A stretch of 64,000 nt of DNA from Odobenus rosmarus divergens (lineage: Eukaryota > Chordata > Mammalia > Carnivora > Odobenidae), in the NCBI RefSeq assembly GCF_000321225.1, contig NW_004451878.1, positions 260,410-324,409 of the forward strand, in the 5' to 3' direction. Positions within the stretch are counted from its first letter, which is position 1; the number at the start of each line of letters is the position of its first letter. The position numbers were made by a program, and so were the translations under genes. The notes under the pieces are model-generated. The model saw nothing but the letters and a program-made list of their open reading frames with translations. It was not told the origin of the DNA and did not search any database. This document shows positions 22,331-33,676 of this stretch, in pieces.

Positions 22331-23154
22331 CAATGCATTCAATCTATATAAACATGGAGACAGATTCGGGCTCAACCCAAATAATAAGTTTCCAAGCCTC
22401 TGAGCCGTTTGAGGCTGGAATGGGCTCCATCCAGGAGGCGGTGAATTTCGACTACTGCAGGGGCCAAGCAGAGACTGATCGGCTGGGCCCCTGTGGAGGG
22501 GATGGAAACTCTAGCTGGGCAGCATCTGAAGTCCCAACAGGGACAGGCTCAGACACCATCAGGGTACTCTAACAATCACCACCCACAGCACAGGGTCGAC
22601 CAGAGGCTCTGACTGGAGGATGTATAGTATGTAGGAGTGCTTTGGAAAACTCCAAAGCGCTCCCAAGATGGAGGGGTGGTGGTAGTTAAACACATGATTT
22701 CCAGAATGTGCTTCTTTTCTAAACAAGGCACAGCTATGCCTGCAGAGCTTGATTACAGGTGAGATGTAGGGGTGGCTGGTATGCTCCACCTTGCCCCCCC
22801 AAAGGGTGAATTTCCTCGGGTCCTTGAAGGAATCCACAAGGGACTTCCATGAAGATGAGCATCTAGGAGAGAGGGATGAGGGGAAATGCTTTTCCTCTCA
22901 CTTCCTCTTTCTAGGCAGGACTGCTGGGTTAGAGAGGAAAGCACAGAATAAGAATAAATCAAAAGCGGTCACTTGCTAGCATCCCAAGAGGCCCCAGCTA
23001 AGAGGCTGCTCCTGGGGCTCAGGGAGGGGGTGGGGGCAGGAGAAAGCCGATCTGGTCTGAGTAGGACAATGATTCAAATTTATTTAGCTCCTGGGGGCCA
23101 ATTCAGCAAACTCTGCATTTCCTCCAGGTTTGGAGAATGAGTGTTTACCTCCGA

Positions 23155-23406
23155 ATAGATCCCCTTTTCTAGCCAGGGACTTCCCATTTCCCAAGAACTG
23201 AAGCTCCCAGGGAGAGGCACCCCCTCCCACCCCCCCCACCCCCCCCCAGCCCCCAGCTGTTTCCTCAGAGCCTCAGGGGAGCAGATCCACGTGTGGAGGT
23301 GCTGGGAGGATGTTTCTGGGCAGCCCAGAGAACTGGTTGTCAGACATTTACTAGCACGCCTAAATGTCAGGCATTCGCTCCAAGTAACTGTCCTGTTCTG
23401 CTCGGT
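23155..23406 (+). repeat. Left copy of gap-flanking duplication
   Basis: It runs from ATAGATCCCCTTTTCTAGCC to TAACTGTCCTGTTCTGCTCG and stops exactly at the N gap. It matches 23457-23710 almost base for base. The differences cluster just after a poly-C run (23229-23250), where sequencing errors are expected. Confidence 0.95.
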
Positions 23407-23456
23407 NNNNNNNNNNNNNNNNNNNNNNNNNNNNNNNNNNNNNNNNNNNNNNNNNN
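23407..23456. other. Assembly gap (50 N) flanked by duplicated sequence
   Basis: Fifty Ns between two near-identical copies of about 252 bp. See the paired repeat entries. Confidence 0.99.
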
Positions 23457-23710
23457 ATAGATCCCCTTTTCTAGCCAGGGACTTCCCATTTCCCAAGAAC
23501 TGAAGCTCCCAGGGAGAGGCACCCTCTCCCACCCCCCCCACCCCCCCCCCCAGCCCCCAGCAGCTGCCTCAGGGCCTCGGGGGAGGAGGGCCACTTGTGG
23601 AGGTGCTGGGAGGAGGTTTCTGGGCAGCCCAGAGAACTGGTTGTCAGACATTTACTAGCACGCCTAAATGTCAGGCATTCGCTCCAAGTAACTGTCCTGT
23701 TCTGCTCGGT
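23457..23710 (+). repeat. Right copy of gap-flanking duplication
   Basis: It begins immediately after the N gap with ATAGATCC and ends at CTCGGT, after which unique sequence (CTGGCAGG) follows. It is two bases longer than the left copy because of the poly-C tract. It is most simply read as the same locus assembled twice. Confidence 0.95.
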
Positions 23711-23999
23711 CTGGCAGGTACAGACTCCATGAGGCCACTTGGTATGTTCACAGCTGGTCTCAGAACTGGCCACTCCAGACTCTGAACCTTCCTCCAAGGG
23801 GACCTCAGAGCACTCTGGAAATTCTGCCTTGGCAGCAAACTGGGAACAGGGTGTGGGGACAGCACTGCACCGACGCAAGGACTGTCCCTTTTCAACAAGG
23901 AGAACTGAGGCACAGAGGAGGAAAGGCAAAGTTGAACAGTGTTTTGAGAGCTTTCTAGAAGATCGGAAAAGTCTTGGAGAGTGGAAGGAGCAGGGAATC

Positions 24000-24115
24000 T
24001 GAGGCCCTGGGTTCATTGCTCCCTCTGTCAATTATTAGCTACATGTTTGGGGGCAAGTTTCCTGACCTCTTTGACCCTTGGCTTTCTTATCTGTAAAAAG
24101 CAGGGGTGAGTACTT
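24000..24115 (+). repeat. MIR SINE fragment
   Basis: ATTATTAGCTACATGTTTGG, GGGCAAGTTTCCTGACCTCT and CTTATCTGTAAAAAGCAGGG are the MIR core in order. It lies just before the SINE at 24.15 kb. Confidence 0.78.
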
Positions 24116-24153
24116 ACTGCACAAGCAGTCAGGAGTAATCAAGAGAACAGGGT

Positions 24154-24362
24154 GGGACGCCTGGGTGGCTCAGGCGATTAAGCATCTGCCTTCGGCTCAG
24201 GTCATGATCTCAGCTGAGGTCCTGGGATCGAGCCCCGCATCAGGCTCCCTGCTCAGCAGGGAGCCCGCTTCTCCCTCTCCCTCTGCCCCTCCCTACTGGT
24301 CCTGCTCTCATGCTCTCAAGTAAATAAATAAAATCTTTAAAAAAAGAGAGAGAGAGAGAGAG
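24154..24362 (+). mobile_element. Can-SINE (SINEC)
   Basis: The head GACGCCTGGGTGGCTCAGGCG and tRNA-like body lead to CTCAAGTAAATAAATAAAATC and a tail that has become a GA repeat. Target-site duplications of 12 bp (AGAGAACAGGGT) lie at 24142-24153 and 24363-24374. The body contains a small local duplication (CTCAGCTGAGGTCCTGGG). Confidence 0.94.
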
Positions 24363-25639
24363 AGAGAACAGGGTAAGAGACGGAGAAGGGTGACAGCATT
24401 CCCTGGAAAGAGATGGGGTGCTGGGAGAGCCTACACAGGGTTCTAGGGTTCCCACCTCCGCTTACCTTAGGGTCCTTTCTTGGGGCAAAGACCCTGAGGC
24501 CACCACTCCATATTCTTTCCTTCCATGAAAGCTATAACCACTGGCCATCTCTCCCTCATTCAGCTGGAACCGGCCCTACCTTAAGCTTGGAGCACAAGGG
24601 CCCTGCCCAGATACTTGGTTTGAAACACGTTGAGATGAAAGTTCATGATCCCCACCCCCATCCTAAAACAGAGTGGGGAGAGTTGACGTTCGTAAGCTGT
24701 GTGTAGAGGAAGGCAAAATCTGCAGGCAAATCCGGCAGCCTCTCTGACAGTCCAGTCTGACCAGGAAATGGGTAGGAGATGCTCCACAACGTGATTTGAG
24801 AAGCTCATCTCATCTACCTACCCCTGTTGCCCTCACTGGCGCTGGAAAGCCCACCCATGCTTTCGTTTCTGCTAAGCACCACCCTTCCCCAACTGGAGGA
24901 GGAGAGTGGCACGTTATGTTCTAATGAGCTAATAAAATACCTCTATAGGCTTTCACGTTCAACAGTCATCCTGGGCAATAAGTTGGTGTCGTCCCCGTTT
25001 TGCACGAGAAAACTGAAGCCCACAGAGGTGAAGAGACAGCTAGAGATCACAGACAGTATGTGTAAAGGCAAGAACCAAGGGCTTTTTTCTTTGAAGAGGA
25101 GAATGGGAAGGACCCCCCGCCCCACCGGCTCCATCTCCCGATCAAGTGACAAACGGGACACAAAGGAAGGGAGCCAGAATCAGGTGGAGGCGTTACTTCT
25201 CAGCCATGCTGGGGGTGTGTGTGGGGGTTCTCCACGCAGTTTCTTGTCCCCACTGTGGCCCAGCGAATCCTCATCCCCCAAGAGGCCGTCCACACACAAG
25301 TCATCCCCCAGACACTGATCATGGGTCATGCGAGAAACAGTCCTTCTGTATGGAGCCCAAGCAGGAAGGTATGGGTGGTTCATTAATTGAAGGTGGCCCA
25401 GGGCTGCTGGGTTCACTCCCCTCCGAGGCTGCAGCGGGGCCCGTGACCCAGAGCCCGATTGCACAGGGCTCCAAGCCTTCCATCACCGTCTGCTGTCAGC
25501 CTCCATTCAGAGCTCCTCTCTTTTGCTCCTGGGAGGTGGGGGCAGGTGGCTCAGGACGAGGAACGACACCAGAGTCCTTCTAGCACCCCACAGAGGTGGT
25601 TCGTGGGAGACGCTGGCATCAGGTAGAACTGAATCCCAC

Positions 25640-25770
25640 CTTTGGCCCTCAATACTGGCCAACCCTGGATCCGGAACTTTACCTTTCAGGGGGTCTCAGT
25701 TTCCTGATCTGTGATGGTGATGACGCCTCCTGCTTCCCACCGCCGTGGTGAGGACTGCTGCCTCCTTCAG
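25640..25770 (+). repeat. MIR-like fragment
   Basis: CTGGATCCGGAACTTTACCT, GGTCTCAGTTTCCTGATCTG and TGATGGTGATGACGCC resemble the MIR core. It is strongly diverged. Confidence 0.6.
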
Positions 25771-25849
25771 GGGATGCTGGCTGAGCATCAGCAGCGGGCA
25801 GGCCCACCTGCTCTGTGCCCCCACGGCCCCGAGCACGCTGTGTAGCCAC

Positions 25850-25990
25850 ATGGGCTGATGTGCCTCTCTCAACGACTAGCCTTTAGGCCCCTGGAGGGCA
25901 GGGGCTAGGTCTCTTCTGTCTACTATTGTAGCCTCAGGGTTTGATAGAGAGAGTATCCAAAATATCTCTTGAATGCAGGGATGACTGGTG
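25850..25990 (+). repeat. L2 LINE 3' fragment
   Basis: GGCCCCTGGAGGGCAGGGGC, TACTATTGTAGCCTCAGGGT and ATATCTCTTGAATGCAGG correspond to the L2 tail. Confidence 0.7.
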
Positions 25991-26189
25991 TGGAGGAGGT
26001 CAGCTTCCCATCCAAAGATAGCTTTTTGGCTGCAGGTTTACCTTCTTGACACTGAATGCCTCAGGCCCAGCAGAGAAGTCACAGTTGCTGACTACATATT
26101 GTTTGGGACTGGTGGGCAACCAGCCCAGGGCTGGAGATAATGGGACAAAGTAGGATATACGAGCAGGAACATTTCTTCTCGATGTGACT

Positions 26190-26350
26190 CTCTGCCTGTG
26201 CTACTTGGGCAAGTTACTCAACCTTTCTGATCCAGGGCCCTCAGCTATAAAATGGGAGCAACTATACCTACAGTGCAGGGCTGTTAGAATTAAATGAGAT
26301 AATGCGTGCAAAGCAGTTGCACTTAATAGACAGTATATGGTAGTTATCAT
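26190..26350 (+). repeat. MIR SINE
   Basis: CTACTTGGGCAAGTTACTCA, AGCTATAAAATGGGAGCAAC and AGAATTAAATGAGATAATGC follow the MIR core in order. Confidence 0.88.
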
Positions 26351-26495
26351 TAATAGAATCCACAAGCCTCTTTGGCTTCTGTCCCATGGGCTCCCTAGGG
26401 GGTCCTGCCCCTGTGGAGGAAACCCACTCTCTTCCAAGCACCCAGGGGAATGGGGCAGGCTTGGGTTCAGGCCCAGGGAGAGGGGGCCATGGTGT

Positions 26496-26554
26496 TGTGG
26501 GCAGTTCCACAACTGCCCACAGTTCCCAGAGGAACTGTGAGACTCAGTTCCTCT
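26496..26554. repeat. Three overlapping perfect inverted repeats
   Basis: TGTGGGCAGTT with its complement (11-bp arms, 4-nt loop), ACAGTTCC with its complement (8-bp arms, 4-nt loop) and AGAGGAACTG with its complement (10-bp arms, 7-nt loop) overlap in series, so each stem competes with its neighbour. Confidence 0.9.
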
Positions 26555-26700
26555 GAGCCTCAGTTTCTCCATCAGGTACAAATGGAGCTAATAATCTTTT
26601 TTCCCAGGGCTACAGTGAAGCCATATGCGAGGGTGAATGGCACACAGTGAGTGCTCAGTAAACCTTGGTTTCTAAGCATTTTTATTGTTCCTTTTTGCTG
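26535..26700 (+). repeat. MIR SINE fragment
   Basis: CTGAGCCTCAGTTTCTCCAT, GGTGAATGGCACACAGTGAG and TGCTCAGTAAACCTTGGTTT match the MIR core and 3' end. It abuts the nested inverted repeats at 26496-26554. Confidence 0.8.
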
Positions 26701-27044
26701 GTCTTCCCTCTGAATCCAAACTCCATTCCCTGTCCATACCTGCCGCAGACGCCCCAGCACCCACATTGCCCATGTCACACCCTTTCCCCCCACGCGTGGC
26801 CTTGCTCTTTGTGACTCCTATACCCAAGAACCTCTCACAGAGTCCTTTCTTCCAACCCTGGATGACCCAGGCCTGCACCTTCTCAGAGTGACTCAGCAAG
26901 GCCACTCCTCTAAAGAGGACACCCCCTCTTCTGAGCCTTCCACCTGACCCGGGCAAGGTGGGAGCCGCCCATCCCCGGTGCCTGCTACGCCAGGCCACGG
27001 AAGCATCGTGTTCTGGAGAACAGGGGGGCCCTGCACAGGCCTGG

Positions 27045-27058
27045 CCCACTAGGGGCCG
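27045..27058 (+). promoter_or_regulatory. CTCF-like motif
   Basis: CCACTAGGGGCCGC has one mismatch to the core consensus, in a GC-rich part of the intron. Confidence 0.35.
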
Positions 27059-27489
27059 CTGAGGCTCCAGCGGGGCTGGGCTGAGCTTGCCTAGGAGCTG
27101 GCACTCCGCGGTGCTTGGGCAAGCTGGCCGGGCAGGATCTGGTTCCCTCACGACAGGAGAGAGTCCAAGGACCTGGGAAGAGGTCAGGGCTCGAAGCTAT
27201 TTGGTAAACATCAGGTTTGGCCTCAACAGGTGGGAGGCAGCAGGGGGCAAGGCCAAAAAATGATGTTTTTGTGGGGAGAGCACAACTCACAGGGTGTTCC
27301 AGGCCTGGACCAGCTCCCTGACCCTGGTCTTGTTGCTGGTACAGTGCCCTCCCCTTATGTTGTACCCTGGTCAGACCCTACCGTGCAGGGTTGCCCGAAC
27401 ATGCCTGATGATTTACATCCTCCTGCCTTTGTTCCCACAGCTGCGTCAGCAGGAAATGTCCACGTTTCCCCCGCCCTGCCTCCCTCCCT

Positions 27490-27765
27490 CCCATGTGTAA
27501 TCCTACCCCTCTTTCAAGACTCAGCTGGAGCAGTATGTCTCCCAAGAAGCCTTTCCCAATACTCCACACCCCTCAGACCTAGGTCGCCTGGACCCTTCCT
27601 CATCTGTGTATGCCTCTAACCTTAACGTCTGTAACACTCTGGGGCCCTTCACTGTCTGTCTTCCTGAGTGGACTGGTGTCCCAGCCACCATTACCATGCC
27701 TGGCTCATGACAGGCTCCCAGTGTGCTTGTTAAATGCCCCAATGACTGACCGAGCGAGCGGATGA
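27490..27765 (+). repeat. L2 LINE 3' fragment
   Basis: TTTCAAGACTCAGCTGGAGC, CAAGAAGCCTTTCCCAATAC, TTACCATGCCTGGCTCATGA and GTGTGCTTGTTAAATGCCCC keep L2 order. Confidence 0.75.
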
Positions 27766-28298
27766 GCGAGAGAAGTGTCGAAAGGTTCAGGGATCCAGAA
27801 AAGGGAGGGGTTGACAGGGGCTCCTCTAAATGTCCCCACCCTCCACCCTTCAGCACAGGGAAGGGAAGAGCTGATTCGAAGGGGCTCCTGCAACAGCAGG
27901 CCTAGATCACCTACATTCTGATCCCAGGGCCCACTGGATAGAACAAACCACAGAAAAATGACTTTGTGGTGTAAAATGAGGGGGTCTTAGTTAATTAATT
28001 AGTCTTAAAAGGGTTTGTAGGCAGTGGTTTTCAAAATGAGGCTTGTAAAATGTTCACTGGCCCTGTTTGCCCTTGTGGGGTGTTAGTGACATGTGGCTGA
28101 TGGGGGCAAGGCTGTGAACTTAAATCTGAGCCTCACTTCCTAGCTTTGGGCCCTTTCCGGACAACTGTCTGCTCTCCACTCTTCCCAACCATCTCTGGAG
28201 AACCCCTCACTTGTATTACAGTCCCAAACCAGTGATTTCCAGGAGGTCCGTTAGTGGGTGTATCAGAATCTCAGTGTAGGTGTGCCTCTGTGGGCCTG

Positions 28299-28341
28299 GT
28301 GTGTGTGTGTGTGTGTGTGCACGTGTGTGTGCATGTGTGTG
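28299..28341. repeat. (GT)n microsatellite
   Basis: A pure GT run of about ten units, then GTGTGCACGTGTGTGTGCAT interruptions. Confidence 0.93.
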
Positions 28342-28584
28342 CAAGGGGGTATGTTCACAGCCAGAAACATATTTGATATGCCTAACATATTCCTAATAAA
28401 AAGCAGAGTAATGAAAGTTCAGTGCAATCTTGGCTACTGAAGATGTACAGAAGAGAGTGAGTGAATACTCAGGGTCAGGGTCATGGAGGTAAAGAGGCCA
28501 GGAAAGATCACTCTGCTTTCCCTGCCCACAATTTCAACAATCCTGTGGGCTGGGGAGGGCACACATTATTCCCATTTTACGGAT

Positions 28585-28715
28585 GCAGAAGCAAATAGAC
28601 TACAAACTCCATTAGGTCAGGAACTATACATTTTATATGTCTAGTACTTAGCAAAAGGTCTGCAAGCTCACAGAAAGCACTCGGTATTTATTGAATGGAT
28701 GCGTGGATCTAAGAA
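28585..28715 (+). repeat. L2 LINE 3' fragment
   Basis: GACTACAAACTCCATTAGGT, ATGTCTAGTACTTAGCAAAA and CGGTATTTATTGAATGGATG match the L2 terminus. Confidence 0.75.
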
Positions 28716-31096
28716 ATCGTGCTGAAATGTACCTAAAGCATCAGCAGTGGAACTGGGACAAGGCCTAGGATTCCTGAATTTCTGCCATGTGGGGGTCCTC
28801 CCACTTCTCCGGACCACAAACTCCAAGGACAACAAGCACCCTTGGGCCCTCACTCACCCGTCCCCCTCCCTCTAGACCCTGTAGACACCTACACCAGAAG
28901 ATCACACCAGAAAGGGAGGCAAGGCAAGTTCAAGTGCTCCTCGGGCCTGCTGCGGACTTTGATCACCTGTTCCCTGATTTATTTTAAGCTTTGTATACTT
29001 GGGCCATTAACTATTTTTGTAGCTGTTTGGGGCACTCACCCTGCTTGGAGGCAAGAGGATAGACAATTAAATCTCTGTGTTTTGGGTAAATTTCAGAATG
29101 CAGGTATAAGTTCATCAAATAAAAAAACCTAGACAAGGCCAGTGGAGTATTTCTTCACAAGCTTAAAAGTCATATTGCCAGCCCACCACCTCCTAAGTGG
29201 GAGCACGAAGGCCCCCTGGTCAGACCTATAGGTTGTTTTGCCTTTGACACAATGAGGAATGTAGGTCTTGAGTGAGTTGGAGTTCAGGGATATGTCCAGC
29301 TGAAACACATGGGTGGCCCAAGCAGGCCAGGGACAGAGGTCACTGCACAAAGAGAAGAAAGGCCCAGCAAAAAATAAAAAAAAGAAAGAGAAGAGTCCAT
29401 TTTGATGAGTCAAAGCTGGGGAAGGCAGGTCGCCCATATGGTCCCTGGGGTGTTGCCCCCAGAGGCGGAGGGAGCCGTCAATCACGGCCACAGAAAAGGC
29501 TTAGGGGGGGCTTTCAAAGCTGCTGAATTCACTCTATTGCTGCAAAGTGAAAGGCAGGGGGCTCCAGCCCTCAAAGAGATGAGAGGAATGTAAAGTGTGA
29601 AAACATCTGAACTCGCTCTGCCCAGCACAGCTGCATGGCCTGGCTGGGGGCCATTCACAGCCGGGGGCCCCAGCCACCCCCTCTGCCTCCAGCTAATGAA
29701 ACCAGCATGGGGATCCTAATGACTGATCAAAGCCCATCCAGCTTCCCCCCGGACGTCTGCTCCCCTGGCCCTGCCCAGAGTGGGAATGGTGCTGTGACAG
29801 GGAGGGAAAGAAGGTACTTGGTGGTGGGGGGTGGGTTGGGGCAAGAGAGGCGGGTCTGGCTGGGTCTGACCTTCCTGGGACATGGCTGGCTGAGCCTTCG
29901 CCTTCCTCTTGCAGGACAGGTGAGGCAGCATCATTTTGACCCCAGATCTCCAGGCACAGTTTTCTGGGTCCTGAGCACCAGCCTCCTCACTCTGAGGGTC
30001 ACGGGAGGCTGGAGGGGGACAGAGGAACACAGCTTTTGCCAAAGGGTCCCAAGCCAATGTGTGTCTATCTTCTGAAGTGAGCTTCCCAACCTGGTCCTGA
30101 GTGAGGGGTTCTGACTTTGCCCGCCTTGCCTCCTTCTGCTCACTAACGAGGCTGCATCTTGGGTGAACGACCAAACCCTTTTTAACATCGCCCATCATCA
30201 AGTCATCTTTACGTACCAGTTTGTTCCTAAAGTGGTAATTGGGTGCCCACCTCCACAGGGGGGCTGCGCCTAGTGGGACAGACTGGGACCTGCCAGGATG
30301 TCTGCTTTCTGGTCAAATGCTCATGCAGCCCGACATGCTGGGGACACGCAGACAGAGGAATACTAAACATTGAATACACACACAAATAGACCAGATAAAA
30401 TATTTGTCTTGCCTATAAGCCAAGGGCAAAGATATTTGTGGAACGGTAGGTATGTGTCTGTGTTTGAGGAAGCGTGGGGGGAGGGTGCTGCTAGCAGGCG
30501 TTGGTGTGTGGGGGGAAGGCGAGGGAGGGGAAGATGTTGCTTTCACTACTAGATCCCAATGCTTTCCTGAAATTGCTGGTGGAACTGCAAAAGGGAGAAC
30601 TTTGCTCAGTGGTGACATTGCATCTGGAGTCTTCCAGAAGGGGAAGAACTTGAAGGACATTCAGAGGTGGAGACAGAGTCCATGAAGGGAGGGTATACAC
30701 CCAGGTGTGAGAGGTGGCTGTGTTACCTCGACGAGTCTGGGAGGGGGACTTGCTGGGAGGGGAGAATAGTAGAGAGAATAGCTTTTAGAGTTCTGTTAAG
30801 AGCAGGTGGGGGTTTGGGGTGGTGGGAGGAGGGGGCTGGGAAAGTCCAGGTGACAGATGGCCAGGCTGCTGCCGGAACGTAGAAGAGGGAAAGAGTCAGG
30901 TAGGAATTAACAGCATATATTGAATGGGGGGGACCACACACCTAGCTCATATCCAGGTCTCCCTGGAGACAATGTTTTCATTAAACAATCATTGTAGAAA
31001 TCCACAGTCCCCAGTGACTTGCCCCTACCTCTCAGGGCAGAACGTGAAGATCGAGGACCCAGCTAGACCACGCTGGAATCGAGGTACTGTGGCCAG

Positions 31097-31110
31097 ACAG
31101 TAGAGGGCGC
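31097..31110 (+). promoter_or_regulatory. CTCF-like motif
   Basis: ACAGTAGAGGGCGC has one mismatch to CCASYAGRKGGCRS and continues with TGTG. Single motifs often are not bound, so occupancy is unknown. Confidence 0.45.
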
Positions 31111-31379
31111 TGTGACTCTAACAGAAGTTAACCAGAAGCCACCAGAAGGAAGCTGACCACAGGAAGGCTTCCAGTGGGTTGTTGGGTTTGCACCTTCTAA
31201 ACTCATGGTCGGCCTTTAGTGCCCAATAAACACAGAGTGACATCCTTACAAGTAATTGCAGGGTTTTTCCAGGATGGACTGAAACAGAAGAGAGGGGCCC
31301 GAAGCTGCTTGGCCATCATAGCACTTGGCTTGTGCCCAGATAGCAGGGGGCCATAACCATTAATGCTACTCTCCTGAAA

Positions 31380-31640
31380 TGGGAAGAAAAAAAAGCCTCC
31401 CTCATTTTTAATAACTTTATTCCCCAAACTTCAAAAATGAAATTGCCAAGTTAAGAACTTGCCTTGAAAAAAAAATTCTAATTTATTATAAAGAAGGTCC
31501 GGGGCTTGGGAATTTTTTAATGCAGATTCCTAATTTTCCAAAGTGAGATTCTCCTGTGCATTTGAATAGATTATGCTCGGTATTGCTAGCCCTTAGCACA
31601 ACGGGAACATTATTAAAACGATTGCATGGGTCTCAGAGGA
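31380..31640. promoter_or_regulatory. Candidate conserved noncoding element
   Basis: Repeat-free AT-rich block (TTTTTAATAACTTTATTCCC, ATTCTAATTTATTATAAAGA, TTTTTTAATGCAGATTCCTA, GAACATTATTAAAACGATTG) about 270 bp from a CTCF-like motif at 31097-31110. Confidence 0.33.
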
Positions 31641-33483
31641 AGGGCTCTGCTTCTCGCTTCCTTTTTCATTTTGGGGACTTCGTATCAGAGACTGTCCGTT
31701 TTTGCCTGTGGAAGAAACTGGGTTTCCAAGGAGGTGATACAGAGATGTGCTCTGCTGTCCAGGCCTTGAGGAAACAAGTCATACCGGATCCAAAAGTAAT
31801 GAGATTAGACCTAAAGGAATCGGAGGAAGTGGGGAATCCTTTTCAGAGAGCCCCGTTTAGGAAGGGACTCCCCTGTGTGCCTGACCCATGTTCTTATTAG
31901 GCCCGGCTTTCCTGAGGACATTGAGTGCCAGAGAATAGCTGGTTCTCTAGGATAATGAGCATGATGAGGGCAATGGAGCAGGGCTTCCCCTGGGAAGCTG
32001 GGTTCAGCCTCTTGAAAGCCGAAAGGGAAGAAGGCAGGAGGATCACAGCAAGTTCCCCAGCAGAAGACTCACATAGAAGACATTCCTATGTGGGAGCCCC
32101 TCCTAGAAGCCCCCAAAGAGTGTGGAGAAAGGACCCCTCCCCAAGAGCCAATCGGCCTCAAAGTCTAGTTCTCTCTGGAGAGAACAGCCTTCCCCCATGA
32201 GTCAGAGGTCCTTGTTCTGCGGCTCTCACTCACCTCTTCCATCCCGCCCATGTCATCAATGCCCGAATGACTCCCCACAAGCCCCCATCCTGATCAGTCT
32301 CTTTGGGAACCGGCTTGGCTCAGGGAAGGCCCATGGCAATCCAGCCATAGCCTAGTGGCCTAGCCAAGGCCATAAGGACCCCAGACTTTGGCTTGGTCAC
32401 TTCACCAGGGACACTGGCACTTGCTGCCAGACACCTCTTTCCTGGGCCCCGGGGTTTCAAATAGATGTATGGCTTCCTCAGGGCAAAGTATTCCTTTGCT
32501 GTAAATGGATTTTCTATGGTGAAGTACTGGTGGCTCCTAAGAGAGGAGAGCCTTGCACAGTCGTGCCCAGGGTGTCTACTCTGAGGCCCTAGATGGGGAC
32601 CTGGAGCCTCCCTTCCTCCCACCAAAAGACTCGAGCCGCTCACCGGTGACTTCCGGGGGGCTGAGTGCCCGAGAGCTGTGGCCCTACCTCCATCACGTCC
32701 CTCAGCAGCTGGGATGTGTTGGTTCTCAGCTGTATGCTGAGAATTCAATTAGGCTCCTGTACTTAACTACACCCGGATCCACATTCTTGGACCACAGAGG
32801 CCCTGCTGCCGCGCTCTTGCTAATCCCCACCAAACCCAGCCTTCTCCCAGCTGCCCCAGCAGGCAAAACAAGGCTTGGGGCGGGCGGAATAGAGGCAGCA
32901 GCCACCAGCCATGCCAGTCCAATGCTCTCTGACTTCTTGGCCCTGCCCTCGGCTGTCTCCGAGCCTTGCATATGAGGCCTTCGCACCCACCACCTGCTGA
33001 GGATAGGAAGTGACCCCATGTCCGTTCGCCATTTCTACTGTGGAGCTAGGAGAGCAGGATCCAGCTACAAAAGAAACGGAGCCAAAGTGCCTGCCTCTTT
33101 ATCGGGACCCCGGGGGTCCCCAACACTGCCTGAGCAGATGAGAGAATGATGTCTGTGTCTGCTGAGGGAGGAGGAAGCTAGTTCCCCATTACGGCCCCTA
33201 GGCTCCTAGGTCTCCCCAGTCCAGGCCTCCTGCACTTCATTCTGACTCTGGGGCGGCGGGGGGGGGTTCCTTACGTAGTGCTGCACGCCTGGAAGCTTTC
33301 AAATGGAGGAACCATGTAAATGCCGAAACCATGTAAATGCCGAGTCTACCCCTGCAGTCATTTGTGGAAAGCTACTGACGTGGGCAGAAGGTTGGCCACA
33401 TAGGAGGCTAGGTTGGGGAGAGCTGAGGAAGGCATGGAATTGACATGTTGGGGCACGGGTGGGGGTAAAAGGATATGTGCTCG

Positions 33484-33676
33484 GACACCTGGGTGGCTCA
33501 GTCGGTTAAGTGACTGCCTTCGGCTCAGGTCATGATCCCAGATTCTTGGGATCAAGTCCCGCATCGGGCTCCCAGCTCAGCGGGGAGTCTGCTTCTCCCT
33601 CCGACCCTCTCCCCTCTCATGCTGTTTCTCTCTCTCTCTCTCTCAAATAAATAAATAAATAAAATCCTTAAAAAAA
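33484..33676 (+). mobile_element. Can-SINE (SINEC)
   Basis: The head GACACCTGGGTGGCTCAGTCG and tRNA-like body are followed by a CT repeat, AAATAAATAAATAAATAAAA and an A tail. Perfect 17-bp target-site duplications (AAAAGGATATGTGCTCG) lie at 33467-33483 and 33677-33693. This is an intact, fairly young insertion in the PKNOX2 intron. Confidence 0.96.

Noticed and set aside
22634..22663. 13-bp stem hairpin (GGAGTGCTTTGGA with its near complement) as a possible small RNA
   Set aside because: It resembles the 3' part of MIR elements (AAAGCGCTTTGGAAACT), so it is more simply a repeat-derived hairpin; the stem is too short for a microRNA precursor.
23080..24031. Several frames of 94-186 codons on the minus strand with duplicated protein segments
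   Set aside because: They are created by the gap-flanking duplication and translated Ns, not by repeated protein domains.
33313..33346. 17-bp tandem repeat (ACCATGTAAATGCCG unit twice)
   Set aside because: Real but only two short units; an ordinary slippage duplication with no sign of function.
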